A DNA stretch of 9,704 nucleotides from Hyphomicrobiaceae bacterium (GCA_017353825.1 JAFMSC010000122.1:1-9704); one strand, 5' to 3'. Numbered from the stretch's first letter, positions 1 to 7,840 are shown. Made by a program: numbers and translations. Notes: generated from the letters alone by a model not told the origin.

Positions 1-387
1 TGCATCGGCGAGACCGCGGGCGAGCGCCGGGCTGGGCTCACCCTGCCGGTGGCGGGGCGGCAGCTCGCCGCGTCGCTACCCGAAGGGGTGCGAGCGGCTG
101 ACACGGTGGTGGCCTACGAACCGGTGTGGGCGATCGGCACCGGGCTCACCCCCACCGCCACCGACGTGGCCGAGGTGCACGGCTTCCTACGCGGGGCCCT
201 GGCGGAGCGCTTCGGCGCCGAGGGCCGCTGCATGCGCATACTCTACGGCGGGTCCGTGAAGCCCGAGAATGCCCGCGAGCTCATGGGCATCGCCAACGTT
301 AACGGCGCTCTCGTGGGCGGGGCGAGCCTCAAGGCGAATGACTTTCTGGCCATCATCGCCGCCTGCGGGCCACGAGCCAATGCTTGA
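1..387 (+). CDS. tpiA: Triosephosphate isomerase, C-terminal part (5' end outside window)
   Basis: Glycolytic/gluconeogenic enzyme of the cytoplasm that interconverts dihydroxyacetone phosphate and glyceraldehyde-3-phosphate. The reading frame is open from the first base and gives 128 residues, about half of a usual ~250-residue protein. It opens with the family motif CIGET, followed by the active-site signature AYEPVWAIGTG, which contains the catalytic glutamate and the start of flexible loop 6. The phosphate-binding YGGSVKPENA and the late GALVGGASL segment come next. The C-terminus is complete. A GTG at 49 could be mistaken for a start, but the frame is clearly TIM-barrel sequence upstream of it. 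The gene lies 90 bp before a small secreted protein and then secG and pyrG, the usual alphaproteobacterial order. Family assignment is close to certain; the 5' part cannot be judged. Confidence 0.97.
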   Translation, partial: CIGETAGERRAGLTLPVAGRQLAASLPEGVRAADTVVAYEPVWAIGTGLTPTATDVAEVHGFLRGALAERFGAEGRCMRILYGGSVKPENARELMGIANVNGALVGGASLKANDFLAIIAACGPRANA

Positions 388-477
388 CCAGGCGCTGGAA
401 CGGCGGCTTAGTGCGCTGGCCTTGGGACTGAACCCCGGTCCCCGTGTCGGACGAGCCAACGGAGCCAACCAAGCGCC

Positions 478-1092
478 ATGCTATCGGGCCGCCTGCCCCT
501 CCCGCTCCTCGCTCTTGCCGCGCTGGCCGCCCTGGCGGCGGGGCCGACCAAGGTCCGCGCAGCGCCGCTTGACGCGGAAACCTGCACCAAACTGCAGGGC
601 GAACAGGAGCGGCTTGAGAACGCGGGCGTGGAGAAGGACTTGGCGAAGGGGCCAGTCTGGGCCAAAGCCAACCTCGCGCCCGACAAGCTCGGGCTCGTGC
701 AGCGCTTCATCGAGATCGAGGAGCAGCTTCTGTTCCGTTGCAGGAACAAGGCGATCGTACACCTGCCGCCCGAGAGCGAAGCCCCGGAATCCGCCGAGGA
801 CAAGGACGACGACGATAAGGACACGGCTGGCAAAGGGCCAGCGGGCAAGGGCGGCGTAGAGGGCCAGACGCCCAAGAAGGCTGCCGCCGCCGCCAAGCCC
901 GCCAAGGGGGCCGGAGGCTGGAAGAAGGCGCCAGCCAAGTCCGCCGCGCACCCTGAGCTCTCCGCCGCGCCGGGCGTCACGGAGATCGCCAAGCGGCCGG
1001 CCAAGGTCAAGGTGGAGGATGCCTACAAAATCCCGCCCCCCGACCCCGACGTCAACCCGTTCGCCGACCAGCTCAAGCTCCCGGCTGACTGA
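478..1092 (+). CDS. Conserved exported protein of unknown function
   Basis: A 204-residue protein with a predicted signal peptide: Arg5, a hydrophobic Leu/Ala stretch at about residues 7-22, and likely cleavage after VRA-A near residues 28-29. The mature part has a compact segment at about 33-90 with two cysteines (Cys36, Cys88) that could form a disulfide in the periplasm, and the pattern KGPVWAKANL (residues 57-66) followed by EIEEQLLFRC. I recall similar motifs in uncharacterised Hyphomicrobiales proteins encoded near tpiA/secG, but no function is known to me. Residues 100-175 are low-complexity: an acidic run followed by a Lys/Ala/Pro/Gly-rich linker, then a Pro-rich end. No strong ribosome binding site is seen; GGAG at 461-464 lies 13 bases before the ATG. 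The start is chosen because it begins the signal peptide. The tail makes a wall-contacting or extended periplasmic protein conceivable, which is inference. Confidence 0.8.
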   Translation: MLSGRLPLPLLALAALAALAAGPTKVRAAPLDAETCTKLQGEQERLENAGVEKDLAKGPVWAKANLAPDKLGLVQRFIEIEEQLLFRCRNKAIVHLPPESEAPESAEDKDDDDKDTAGKGPAGKGGVEGQTPKKAAAAAKPAKGAGGWKKAPAKSAAHPELSAAPGVTEIAKRPAKVKVEDAYKIPPPDPDVNPFADQLKLPAD

Positions 1093-1225
1093 GCCTCTGG
1101 GGCCCTTTGTGACCCCGGAATTTCCGTAGAGGCCATGTCCGGGACCCGGCGTCGGCGAGCGCGGCCAAGTCGGGGCCATCGTGCCCGATCATGGGCAAGA
1201 GTGCTGGCTCGGCGCGGCATGACCG

Positions 1226-1314
1226 CCGTGACCTTGCCGGCCTCGCCGTGACCTGCCCGTGATCTGGGCCGTGATCTGGGCCGTGACTTGGGCCGTGACT
1301 TGGGCCGTGACCTC
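1226..1314. repeat. 12-bp tandem repeat array upstream of secG
   Basis: Four consecutive 12-bp units begin at 1257, 1269, 1281 and 1293: two of CCGTGATCTGGG, then two of CCGTGACTTGGG. A partial fifth unit (CCGTGACCTC) follows at 1305. Two degenerate leading copies starting CCGTGACC lie at 1226 and 1246. The array sits in the 291-bp gap between the exported protein and secG, ending about 70 bp before the secG start. Neighbouring units are identical in pairs, which fits step-wise duplication. A 12-bp period would keep a reading frame open and give four-residue repeats, but no plausible start or protein context supports coding. Function is unknown. Confidence 0.85.
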
Positions 1315-1383
1315 GAATGGGTGGCGCGCGCGGGGCAGCTGGTGTAGAAGCCCAGCGAAGTCTCCCAGAGGTGAAGCCCGGCA

Positions 1384-1788
1384 ATGTCGACTGTCCTGCT
1401 CATCGTTCACATCATGATCGCGTTCGCGTTGATCGGCGTGGTGCTGCTGCAGCGCTCAGAAGGCGGGGCGCTGGGCATCGGCGGCGGGGCGGGCGGCGTC
1501 GTGACCGGTCGGGGCGTGGCGAGCTTCCTCGCCCGCGTCACCGCGGGACTGGCCGGCGCGTTCTTCGTGACCAGCCTGCTGTTGTCGATCCTGGCCTCCC
1601 ACACTGAGGGGCCGCGTTCGATTCTCGACGTGCCGACGGGGCCACCGGCAAGGACGCAGCCGGGCAAGCCGTCCCCCGACTCCGGCGGGCTGCCGCAGAT
1701 CGACCTCAACAAGATACCCGGCGGCCCGGTGTCGGAAGGGCAGCCAGGCGGCAGCACCGAGCCGCCGCGCGTGCCGCAGTCAAAGTAG
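1384..1788 (+). CDS. secG: SecG, preprotein translocase subunit
   Basis: Small inner-membrane subunit of the SecYEG channel; it assists SecA-driven preprotein translocation. The 134-residue product starts with a membrane helix (about residues 3-20), then the conserved VVLLQRSEGGALGIGGG region and the Gly-rich cytoplasmic loop. A second helix (about 50-72) follows, then a Pro/Gly-rich, probably disordered tail to the end. E. coli SecG is shorter (110 residues); extended hydrophilic tails are common in alphaproteobacteria. The start is the ATG opening the first helix; GAGG at 1368-1371 is 12 bases upstream, a weak spacing. It stands between the exported protein and pyrG, as in many alphaproteobacteria. 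Its stop codon lies in a 13-bp duplicated sequence. Confidence 0.95.
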   Translation: MSTVLLIVHIMIAFALIGVVLLQRSEGGALGIGGGAGGVVTGRGVASFLARVTAGLAGAFFVTSLLLSILASHTEGPRSILDVPTGPPARTQPGKPSPDSGGLPQIDLNKIPGGPVSEGQPGGSTEPPRVPQSK

Positions 1789-1806
1789 CGGGGCCAAGTA
1801 GCGGGG
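1783..1806. repeat. 11-bp direct duplication over the secG stop, with overlapping small hairpin
   Basis: AAGTAGCGGGG occurs at 1783-1793, covering the secG TAG stop, and again at 1796-1806, a 13-bp spacing. The second copy merges into a possible hairpin: AGCGGG (1800-1805), three-base loop, CCCGCT (1809-1814). No T-run follows, so it is not called a terminator. The sequence from here to the pyrG start (1982) is GC-rich with several weak stem possibilities and no gene. Confidence 0.55.
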
Positions 1807-1981
1807 TGCCCGCTCCCAACTAGCCAAGGGCTTGGGAGGGCTGCCGTCGCCCCCAGGGCGGGCGCCGGGCCGCCCGCGGCCAGGCGCCCCGGCAGTGCGG
1901 GAAGGCCGCGACGAAAGAGCCTGGGGTCGGGCGAAAAAACCACTCTTCGAATCGCCGCCGTCCGGGGTATTCTGCAAGCCC

Positions 1982-3610
<1,629 letters not shown>

Positions 3611-3700
3611 GCGGCAATCTTGGTCGGCTCATTGGAAGGGGGAGCGCTGGCTGGTTCCAGACCGAGCCCACCCCCGAAGAGCGTGAAACTGGGCCCCCTG

Positions 3701-3810
3701 TCTTGGCGTCGTCTTGGCGTCGTCTTGGCGTCGTCTTGGCCTGGTCTTCGCGTCGTCTGGGCGTCGCCTGGGCGTCGTCTTGGCGTCGGCTGGGCGTCGT
3801 CTTGCCGGGG
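3701..3810. repeat. 11-bp tandem array, ten copies, downstream of pyrG
   Basis: Ten back-to-back 11-bp units with consensus TCTTGGCGTCG. Units 1, 2, 3 and 8 are exact; units 4-7 and 9 carry one to three changes, and unit 10 is degenerate. The + strand has no adenine from 3689 to 3814 (126 bases), a strong strand asymmetry. A short GCCCCC (3693-3698) / GGGGGC (3807-3812) inverted repeat brackets it. Eleven is not a multiple of three, so the array runs through all reading frames and the ORFs crossing it are not credible genes. It lies 90 bp after the pyrG stop in a 470-bp gene-free spacer. Role unknown. Confidence 0.9.
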
Positions 3811-3860
3811 GCTGAGGCATGCGGCGGGCTCGTGCCTTGTTCGGCGTCGTCCCCCCGAAG

Positions 3861-3968
3861 GCGGGCGTGAGCCCGCAGCGGAAAGGGGCACCGGGCATCG
3901 GGTCGGACCGCATGCGGGGGCGTTGGTTCTTCTCGCCAGCTTGCTGGCGAGGGTCCGACCCATCGCCC
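3861..3968. repeat. Palindromic, hairpin-rich intergenic element (REP-like)
   Basis: Several nested inverted repeats fill this part of the pyrG-ugpB spacer. A small hairpin GCGGGC-GTGA-GCCCGC lies at 3861-3876. An outer stem pairs GGTCGGACC (3901-3909) with GGTCCGACC (3952-3960), extendable by one G-C pair and, past a three-base internal loop, four more. Inside it is a perfect nine-base arm pair CTCGCCAGC (3932-3940) and GCTGGCGAG (3943-3951), with only two bases between. CCGCATGCGG at 3908-3917 is itself a palindrome. From memory this layout resembles the interspersed palindromic repeats abundant in Hyphomicrobiales spacers; a structured leader RNA of ugpB is the alternative. No T-run follows, so simple intrinsic termination is less likely. 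Confidence 0.6.
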
Positions 3969-4007
3969 CTCGCGCGCGGGCCAAGTCGGGAGCATAATCG
4001 CCGCGCG

Positions 4008-4036
4008 TTGACACGCGTCTGTCACGTGAGGGCTGC
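4008..4036 (+). promoter_or_regulatory. Possible ugpB promoter
   Basis: A perfect TTGACA -35 hexamer at 4008-4013 is followed 17 bases later by GGCTGC, a poor -10. An alternative CATAAT at 3993-3998 has no matching -35. The position, about 70 bp upstream of the ugpB start, is suitable. No inverted repeat resembling a PhoB box was recognised. Confidence 0.25.
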
Positions 4037-4080
4037 ACAAGCGTCCGTCAGAAGGCATCCATCCGATGGGGGGAGCATAC

Positions 4081-5406
4081 ATGAGAAGACGGGAGGCATA
4101 TCTGGGCTGGCTGGCTGCGGCCAGCGTTCTGCTGATGGCTGACGCGGCTTTGGCCGAGACCGAAATTCAATGGTGGCACGCGATGACCGGGGGCAACAAC
4201 GAGGTCGTCGTCAAGCTGGCCAACGACTTCAATGCCAGCCAGAAGGACTACAAGGTGGTGCCGAGCTATCGCGGAGGCTATGCCGATACGCTCAACGCAG
4301 GCATCGCCGCGTTCCGGGCCGGCCAGGCGCCGCATATCCTGCAGGTGTTCGAGGTGGGCACGGCCACCATGATGGCGGCCACGGGCGCGGTGAAGCCCGT
4401 GCACGTGCTGATGAAGGAGGCGGGCGAGTCGTTCGACCCCAAGGCCTACCTGCCGACCATCACCGGCTACTATTCAACGAGCAAGGGCGAGATGCTCTCG
4501 TTCCCCTTCAACTCGTCGAGCACGGTGATGTGGTACAACAAAGACGCCTTCCGCAAGGCCGGGCTCGACCCCGAGAAGCCGCCCAGGACCTGGCCCGAGG
4601 TGTTCGAGGCCGCCAAAAAGCTCAGGGCATCCGGCCATCCCAGCTGCGGCTTCAGCAACGCCTGGACAACCTGGGTGAACCTGGAGCAGCTGTCGGCCTG
4701 GCACAACCTGCCGCTCGCAACTAAGGCCAACGGCATGGACGGCTTCGACACCGAGCTCAAGTTCAACGGTCCGCTGCAGGTGAAGCACCTGGAGACGCTG
4801 GTCGAACTGCAGAAAGACAAGACCTACGACTACTCGGGCCGCACCTCCACCGGCGAGGGCCGGTTCACCTCGGGCGAGTGCCCCATCTTCCTCACCTCGT
4901 CGGCGTTCTTCGGCAACGTCAGGGGTAACGCCAAGTTCGAGTTCGGCAATGCGCCCATGCCGTACTACCCCGATGTCGCTGGTGCGCCGCAGAACTCGAT
5001 TATCGGCGGCGCCTCGCTGTGGGTGATGGGCGGCAAGACCGCCAACGAGTACAAGGGCGTGGCCAAGTTTTTCGCCTTCCTGTCAGACACCGACCGGCAG
5101 GTGGAGATCCACAAGCTCTCGGGCTATCTGCCGATCACCAAGGCCGCCTATGAAAAAGCCAAGGAGTCCGGCTACTACAAGGAGTTCCCCTATCTGGAGA
5201 CGCCGCTCCTGGAGCTCGTCAACAAAGAGCCCACGGAGAACTCGCGCGGACTTCGCCTTGGCAACATGGTGCAGCTGCGCGAGCTGTGGTCGGAGGAGAT
5301 CGAGGCTGCGCTTGTGGGCAAGAAGTCGGCCAAGCAGGCGCTCGACGACGCGGTTGCCCGCGGCAACGCCATGCTGCGCCAGTTCGAGCGCACCGTGGCG
5401 CGCTGA
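4081..5406 (+). CDS. ugpB: Glycerol-3-phosphate ABC transporter, periplasmic binding protein
   Basis: Periplasmic solute-binding protein of the Ugp importer for sn-glycerol-3-phosphate and glycerophosphodiesters. It has 441 residues, close to E. coli UgpB. The signal peptide is residues 1-25 with cleavage at ALA-ETE, followed by IQWWHAMTGGNNE. Shared UgpB segments include PSYRGGYADTLNAGIAAFR, ILQVFEVGTATMMAA, WYNKDAFRKAGLDPE, IIGGASLWVMGGK, GYLPITKAAYE and GLRLGNM. The start at 4081 is preferred over the in-frame ATG at 4066 because GGGGGAG sits about 6 bases before it and the signal peptide then begins MRRR. The permease and ATPase genes (ugpA, ugpE, ugpC) are not next to it: upstream is the repeat-rich spacer after pyrG, downstream a repeat block and secB. 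They may lie elsewhere, or this may be a stand-alone paralogue. Phosphate-starvation control is known for the family but no Pho box is evident. Confidence 0.95.
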   Translation: MRRREAYLGWLAAASVLLMADAALAETEIQWWHAMTGGNNEVVVKLANDFNASQKDYKVVPSYRGGYADTLNAGIAAFRAGQAPHILQVFEVGTATMMAATGAVKPVHVLMKEAGESFDPKAYLPTITGYYSTSKGEMLSFPFNSSSTVMWYNKDAFRKAGLDPEKPPRTWPEVFEAAKKLRASGHPSCGFSNAWTTWVNLEQLSAWHNLPLATKANGMDGFDTELKFNGPLQVKHLETLVELQKDKTYDYSGRTSTGEGRFTSGECPIFLTSSAFFGNVRGNAKFEFGNAPMPYYPDVAGAPQNSIIGGASLWVMGGKTANEYKGVAKFFAFLSDTDRQVEIHKLSGYLPITKAAYEKAKESGYYKEFPYLETPLLELVNKEPTENSRGLRLGNMVQLRELWSEEIEAALVGKKSAKQALDDAVARGNAMLRQFERTVAR

Positions 5407-5417
5407 GGCGGTGCGAG

Positions 5418-5542
5418 GGTGTGTCAGACCCAGAGGGTCACAAAAGGAGCCCCGAGGGTCCCAGAGGAGGCCCAGGGGAGCCCCAGGGGAGCCCCAGGGG
5501 AGCCCAGGGGAGTCTCAGAGGGCCTCAGAGGGTCTGAACACC
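5418..5542. repeat. Inverted-repeat-bounded G-rich repeat block between ugpB and secB
   Basis: The left arm GGTGTGTCAGACCC (5418-5431) and right arm GGGTCTGAACACC (5530-5542) are inverted copies differing by one missing base; the inner eight bases match perfectly (5424-5431 / 5530-5537). Between them, purine-rich sequence shows a 10-11-bp rhythm of CCCAGRGGAG-like units. The regular core is at 5471-5512 with units of 10, 11, 11 and 10 bp, flanked by decayed copies such as CTCAGAGGG. The block starts 12 bp after the ugpB stop. The arms could make a long stem in RNA, or be the ends of a small mobile element; no target duplication was found. Confidence 0.65.
5475..5510 (+). other. Potential G-quadruplex motif
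   Basis: Four GGGG runs lie at 5475-5478, 5486-5489, 5497-5500 and 5507-5510, separated by loops of 7, 7 and 6 bases. This fits the usual G3+N1-7 rule on the + strand, the sense strand of ugpB and secB. Each G-run is preceded by CCCA or CCCCA, so short CCC(C)-A-GGGG hairpins would compete with a quadruplex. It lies 125 bases before the secB start. Confidence 0.45.
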
Positions 5543-5580
5543 TTACGCGTTGCCGAGTGTGACGCGGGTGTGCTAGCCAC

Positions 5581-5619
5581 GCCCACCATTAGGGCGGCGC
5601 GGGGGCGCAGCCCACCATT
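5581..5619. repeat. 10-bp direct repeat upstream of secB
   Basis: GCCCACCATT occurs at 5581-5590 and 5610-5619, a 29-bp period, just upstream of the secB ribosome binding site (AAGGA, 5621-5625). It could be a two-site regulator target or a chance duplication. Confidence 0.35.
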
Positions 5620-5634
5620 CAAGGACAACACGGG

Positions 5635-6144
5635 ATGGCCGAGAGCAAAGCCGGCAACGGCGGCAACGCAACTCCTCCGCCTGCGGGCCCAGGGGAGCAG
5701 CAGGTGCAGGTGCGGGTGCTCGCGCAGTACATCAAGGACCTCTCGTTCGAGAGCCCCAACGTGCACAAACTGTTCGAAGGCGGGGCCGAGGCGCCAAACC
5801 TGCGCGTCGAGGTGAACGTCGGCGCAAGCAAGGTCTCCAATACCTCGTTCGAGAGCGTTATCAATTTCAAGGCCGAGGCGACCAATAAGCTCGGCACAAT
5901 CTACGATCTTGAACTGGCCTACGCCGGCATGTTCCAGGTCGAGAACCTCCCGGAGCCGGCCATGGAGCCGTTTCTGCTGATCGACTGCCCCACGCTATTG
6001 TTCCCGTTCGTGCGCCGCCTGGTATCCGACTTGACGCGCGAGGGCGGTTTCCCGCCGCTGCTCCTGGACCCCATCAACTTCGCCAACCTGTTCGCCAAGC
6101 GCCAGCAGGAGCGGGCGCAGGGGCAGGCCAAGCCGGCCGGCTGA
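5635..6144 (+). CDS. secB: SecB, protein-export chaperone
   Basis: Cytosolic homotetrameric chaperone that keeps preproteins unfolded and hands them to SecA for export through SecYEG. It has 169 residues, in the normal range of 150-170. A Gly/Pro-rich N-terminal tail (about 1-22) leads into the SecB fold: VLAQYIKDLSFESPN (28-42), then INFKAEA and YDLELAYAGMF. The signature LLIDCPTLLFPFVRRLVSDLTREGGFPPLLLDPINF follows, starting near residue 115, and then the terminal helix FANLFAKRQQE with a short polar end. The ATG at 5635 has AAGGA (5621-5625) 9 bases upstream. secB stands alone after the repeat block and converges on a minus-strand unit. SecG is encoded 4 kb upstream in the same orientation, so two Sec components share the window. 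Confidence 0.97.
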   Translation: MAESKAGNGGNATPPPAGPGEQQVQVRVLAQYIKDLSFESPNVHKLFEGGAEAPNLRVEVNVGASKVSNTSFESVINFKAEATNKLGTIYDLELAYAGMFQVENLPEPAMEPFLLIDCPTLLFPFVRRLVSDLTREGGFPPLLLDPINFANLFAKRQQERAQGQAKPAG

Positions 6145-6154
6145 GGTCGCCGGC
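6136..6154. terminator. Hairpin over the secB stop codon, possible terminator
   Basis: GCCGGC (6136-6141), loop TGAGGTC containing the secB stop, and GCCGGC (6149-6154) form a six-pair G/C stem. It sits in the 39-bp gap of convergent genes, a natural site for bidirectional termination. No T-tract follows on either strand, so intrinsic termination is doubtful. Confidence 0.25.
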
Positions 6155-6183
6155 GTCAGACCCCTCGTCTCCCGGCTTGCCTT

Positions 6184-6387
6184 TCAGGTCGGCACGTCGG
6201 AAGCGCGGGGCTTTGACCCCGGCGCCAACTCGCCGCTGTCGTCTTCGTCATCCTCTCCCTCGCAGGACACGGGCAGCTCGGAGTCGAGCGCCCAGCAGTA
6301 CATCTTCGCGTGCACGCGCGCCGCGCCTGGGCTCGCCGAGCCCAGCATGACAAGCCCCGCCAGCGCGAGGCAATAGAAGATTCGCAT
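6184..6387 (-). CDS. Small secreted protein of unknown function
   Basis: A 67-residue product starting MRIFYCLALAGLVMLG. It has a clear signal peptide (residues 1-23, likely cleavage at GAA-RVH) and a mature part of about 44 residues. This contains two cysteines (Cys31 and Cys42, in MYCWALDSELPVSCEG), then an acidic run EGEDDEDDSGE and a polar tail. GGAG lies 7 bases upstream of the ATG, a good ribosome binding site. It begins 13 bp after the stop of the UbiA-type gene and is probably co-transcribed with it. The cysteines could pair in the periplasm and the acidic run could bind cations; both are inference. Family not recognised. Confidence 0.6.
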   Translation of the reverse strand: MRIFYCLALAGLVMLGSASPGAARVHAKMYCWALDSELPVSCEGEDDEDDSGELAPGSKPRASDVPT

Positions 6388-6400
6388 CCCCCGTCTCCGG

Positions 6401-7840
6401 CTATCCCAGCCAGGCTACTCCGAAGCAGACCAGCAGCAGGCCCAGGAGGCCGATCGAGGCCCGGTCCCGCACCGCGAAGGCCACAGGATCGTCCATCATC
6501 TCCCCGCGCACGCTGACGAGCCAGATGCGCACGACGAACAGGAAGACGAGCGGCGGAAACCCCCAAAGTGCGGCCGTGGTGCCGTAGAAGCTGCTGCGGA
6601 ACGCCTCCTCCACAATGTAGAGGACCATGATCATGACCGCACCGACGCCCGCCGACAAGCCCACGGTGAGCACCATGGGAGCGTCGACCGGCCGGTAGCC
6701 GCGACCGTTCAGGCCATAAGTCTTGTGGGCGATGGCCCTGCTGATCTCGGTATACCGCTTAGCATAGCTGAGCGAGGAGAACAGGAACATCGAAAAAACG
6801 AACAGCCACGGCGAGGGCGGCGCGTCGGCCGCGACCACGCCGAGCCCGAGCCTAATGGTAAAGAGCGTTGCCAGCGTGAAGCCGTCGAGGAAGGGAACCG
6901 TCCTCACGAACAGCGAGTAAGCGAGCGTCAGCGCCAGATAGAGGAGGAGCGTGGCGCAGGTCTGCCACGACACCAAGCCGCCCAGCGCCAAGCCTGCCGG
7001 GATCAGCACCAGGGCCACGACGAGGGCTCGTGCTGCCGAGAGGCGCCCACTGGCAATGGGCCGCTCCTTCTTCGACCAGTGGGCGCGGTCGTCGGCAACG
7101 TCCCAGACGTCGTTGAGGATGTAGGTGCCGCAGGCGAGTGCGGTGAGCGCCAGGAAGGCCAGCAGCGTGTCATTGATCTCCGACACATGCGTGAACCGTC
7201 CAGAGAGGACGAGCGGCACGAACACCAGGGTGTTCTTGATGCTCTGGTGCAGGCGCAGGGTCTTGGCCAGCTCCCCGACCACCGAGATGCGGGCACCCGG
7301 CTCCTCGCGCGCGGCGACGTTGACATCGGGCGCAAGGCGCCGCGTCAGCACGCCGGCAGGCGCATTCCAGACGATGCGCACCGCGCCGCGGCGGCTCACG
7401 ACGGCATCATAGCCGTCGGGGAAGCGCTCCAGCGCCAGCGCCGCGCCGCGTTGCGTGCGGACGCCATCCGGCACCACGATCGTTCCGGCGATGCCGGCAT
7501 GACGCGCCGCGAGCGCGCCGAGCAGTGGCGAGCATCTGCGGGTCGCCAGATAGAGAGGCCGCCGCTCAGCTGTTGCGCGCTCGGCAAGGCCGGCCAGACG
7601 TGGGCTCAGCGACAGGCAAGAGTCGATGCCAGCTTCCACCAGCCTGCGCTCGACGTGCTGGCGTTCGCTAAGCAGCCACCCCAGTACCTGCAGCACGCGA
7701 GCAAGCGATGCCTTCACATAGGCGAACAGGGCGATGATGAGGAGACTGGCGCCGCCGCCGGCCAGCTCCTCGTCAACGACGAAGGGGACCCCCGCCTCGG
7801 CAGACAATCCGCCCTCGGGTACGCGTGCACCGTCGTCCAT
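6401..7840 (-). CDS. UbiA-family prenyltransferase with degenerate HAD-like N-terminal domain
   Basis: A 479-residue polytopic membrane protein. Residues ~185-479 match the UbiA superfamily branch that includes decaprenyl-phosphate phosphoribosyltransferase-like proteins: LRLHQSIKNTLVFVPL, first Asp-rich motif NDVWDVADDRAHWSKK from residue 243, RPIASG (260-265), FLDGFTLATLFTIRLGLG, YAKRYTEI and GRGY (379-382), with about eight to nine membrane segments. It likely moves a polyprenyl phosphate or attaches a prenyl group at the inner membrane; the acceptor cannot be named. Residues ~18-165 align in layout with the HAD-like domain often fused to this branch, but the nucleophile motif DxDGT reads DEELA (23-27) and the later Asp motif is absent. 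The start at 7840 has GGGAGG 8 bases upstream; longer starts run into the YjbQ gene and lack a ribosome binding site. The gap to YjbQ is 160 bp. Confidence 0.85.
   Translation of the reverse strand: MDDGARVPEGGLSAEAGVPFVVDEELAGGGASLLIIALFAYVKASLARVLQVLGWLLSERQHVERRLVEAGIDSCLSLSPRLAGLAERATAERRPLYLATRRCSPLLGALAARHAGIAGTIVVPDGVRTQRGAALALERFPDGYDAVVSRRGAVRIVWNAPAGVLTRRLAPDVNVAAREEPGARISVVGELAKTLRLHQSIKNTLVFVPLVLSGRFTHVSEINDTLLAFLALTALACGTYILNDVWDVADDRAHWSKKERPIASGRLSAARALVVALVLIPAGLALGGLVSWQTCATLLLYLALTLAYSLFVRTVPFLDGFTLATLFTIRLGLGVVAADAPPSPWLFVFSMFLFSSLSYAKRYTEISRAIAHKTYGLNGRGYRPVDAPMVLTVGLSAGVGAVMIMVLYIVEEAFRSSFYGTTAALWGFPPLVFLFVVRIWLVSVRGEMMDDPVAFAVRDRASIGLLGLLLVCFGVAWLG

Noticed and set aside
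805..825. DDDDK, an enteropeptidase recognition sequence, in the exported protein
   Set aside because: It lies in an acidic low-complexity run and is most likely a coincidence of composition.
1226..1314. CRISPR array
   Set aside because: Units are 12 bp with no spacers between them and no cas genes nearby.
1023..1410. Minus-strand frames with HGPSHGPD or KSRPRSR-like repeats
   Set aside because: Direct translation of the 12-bp array; no start signal or homology seen.
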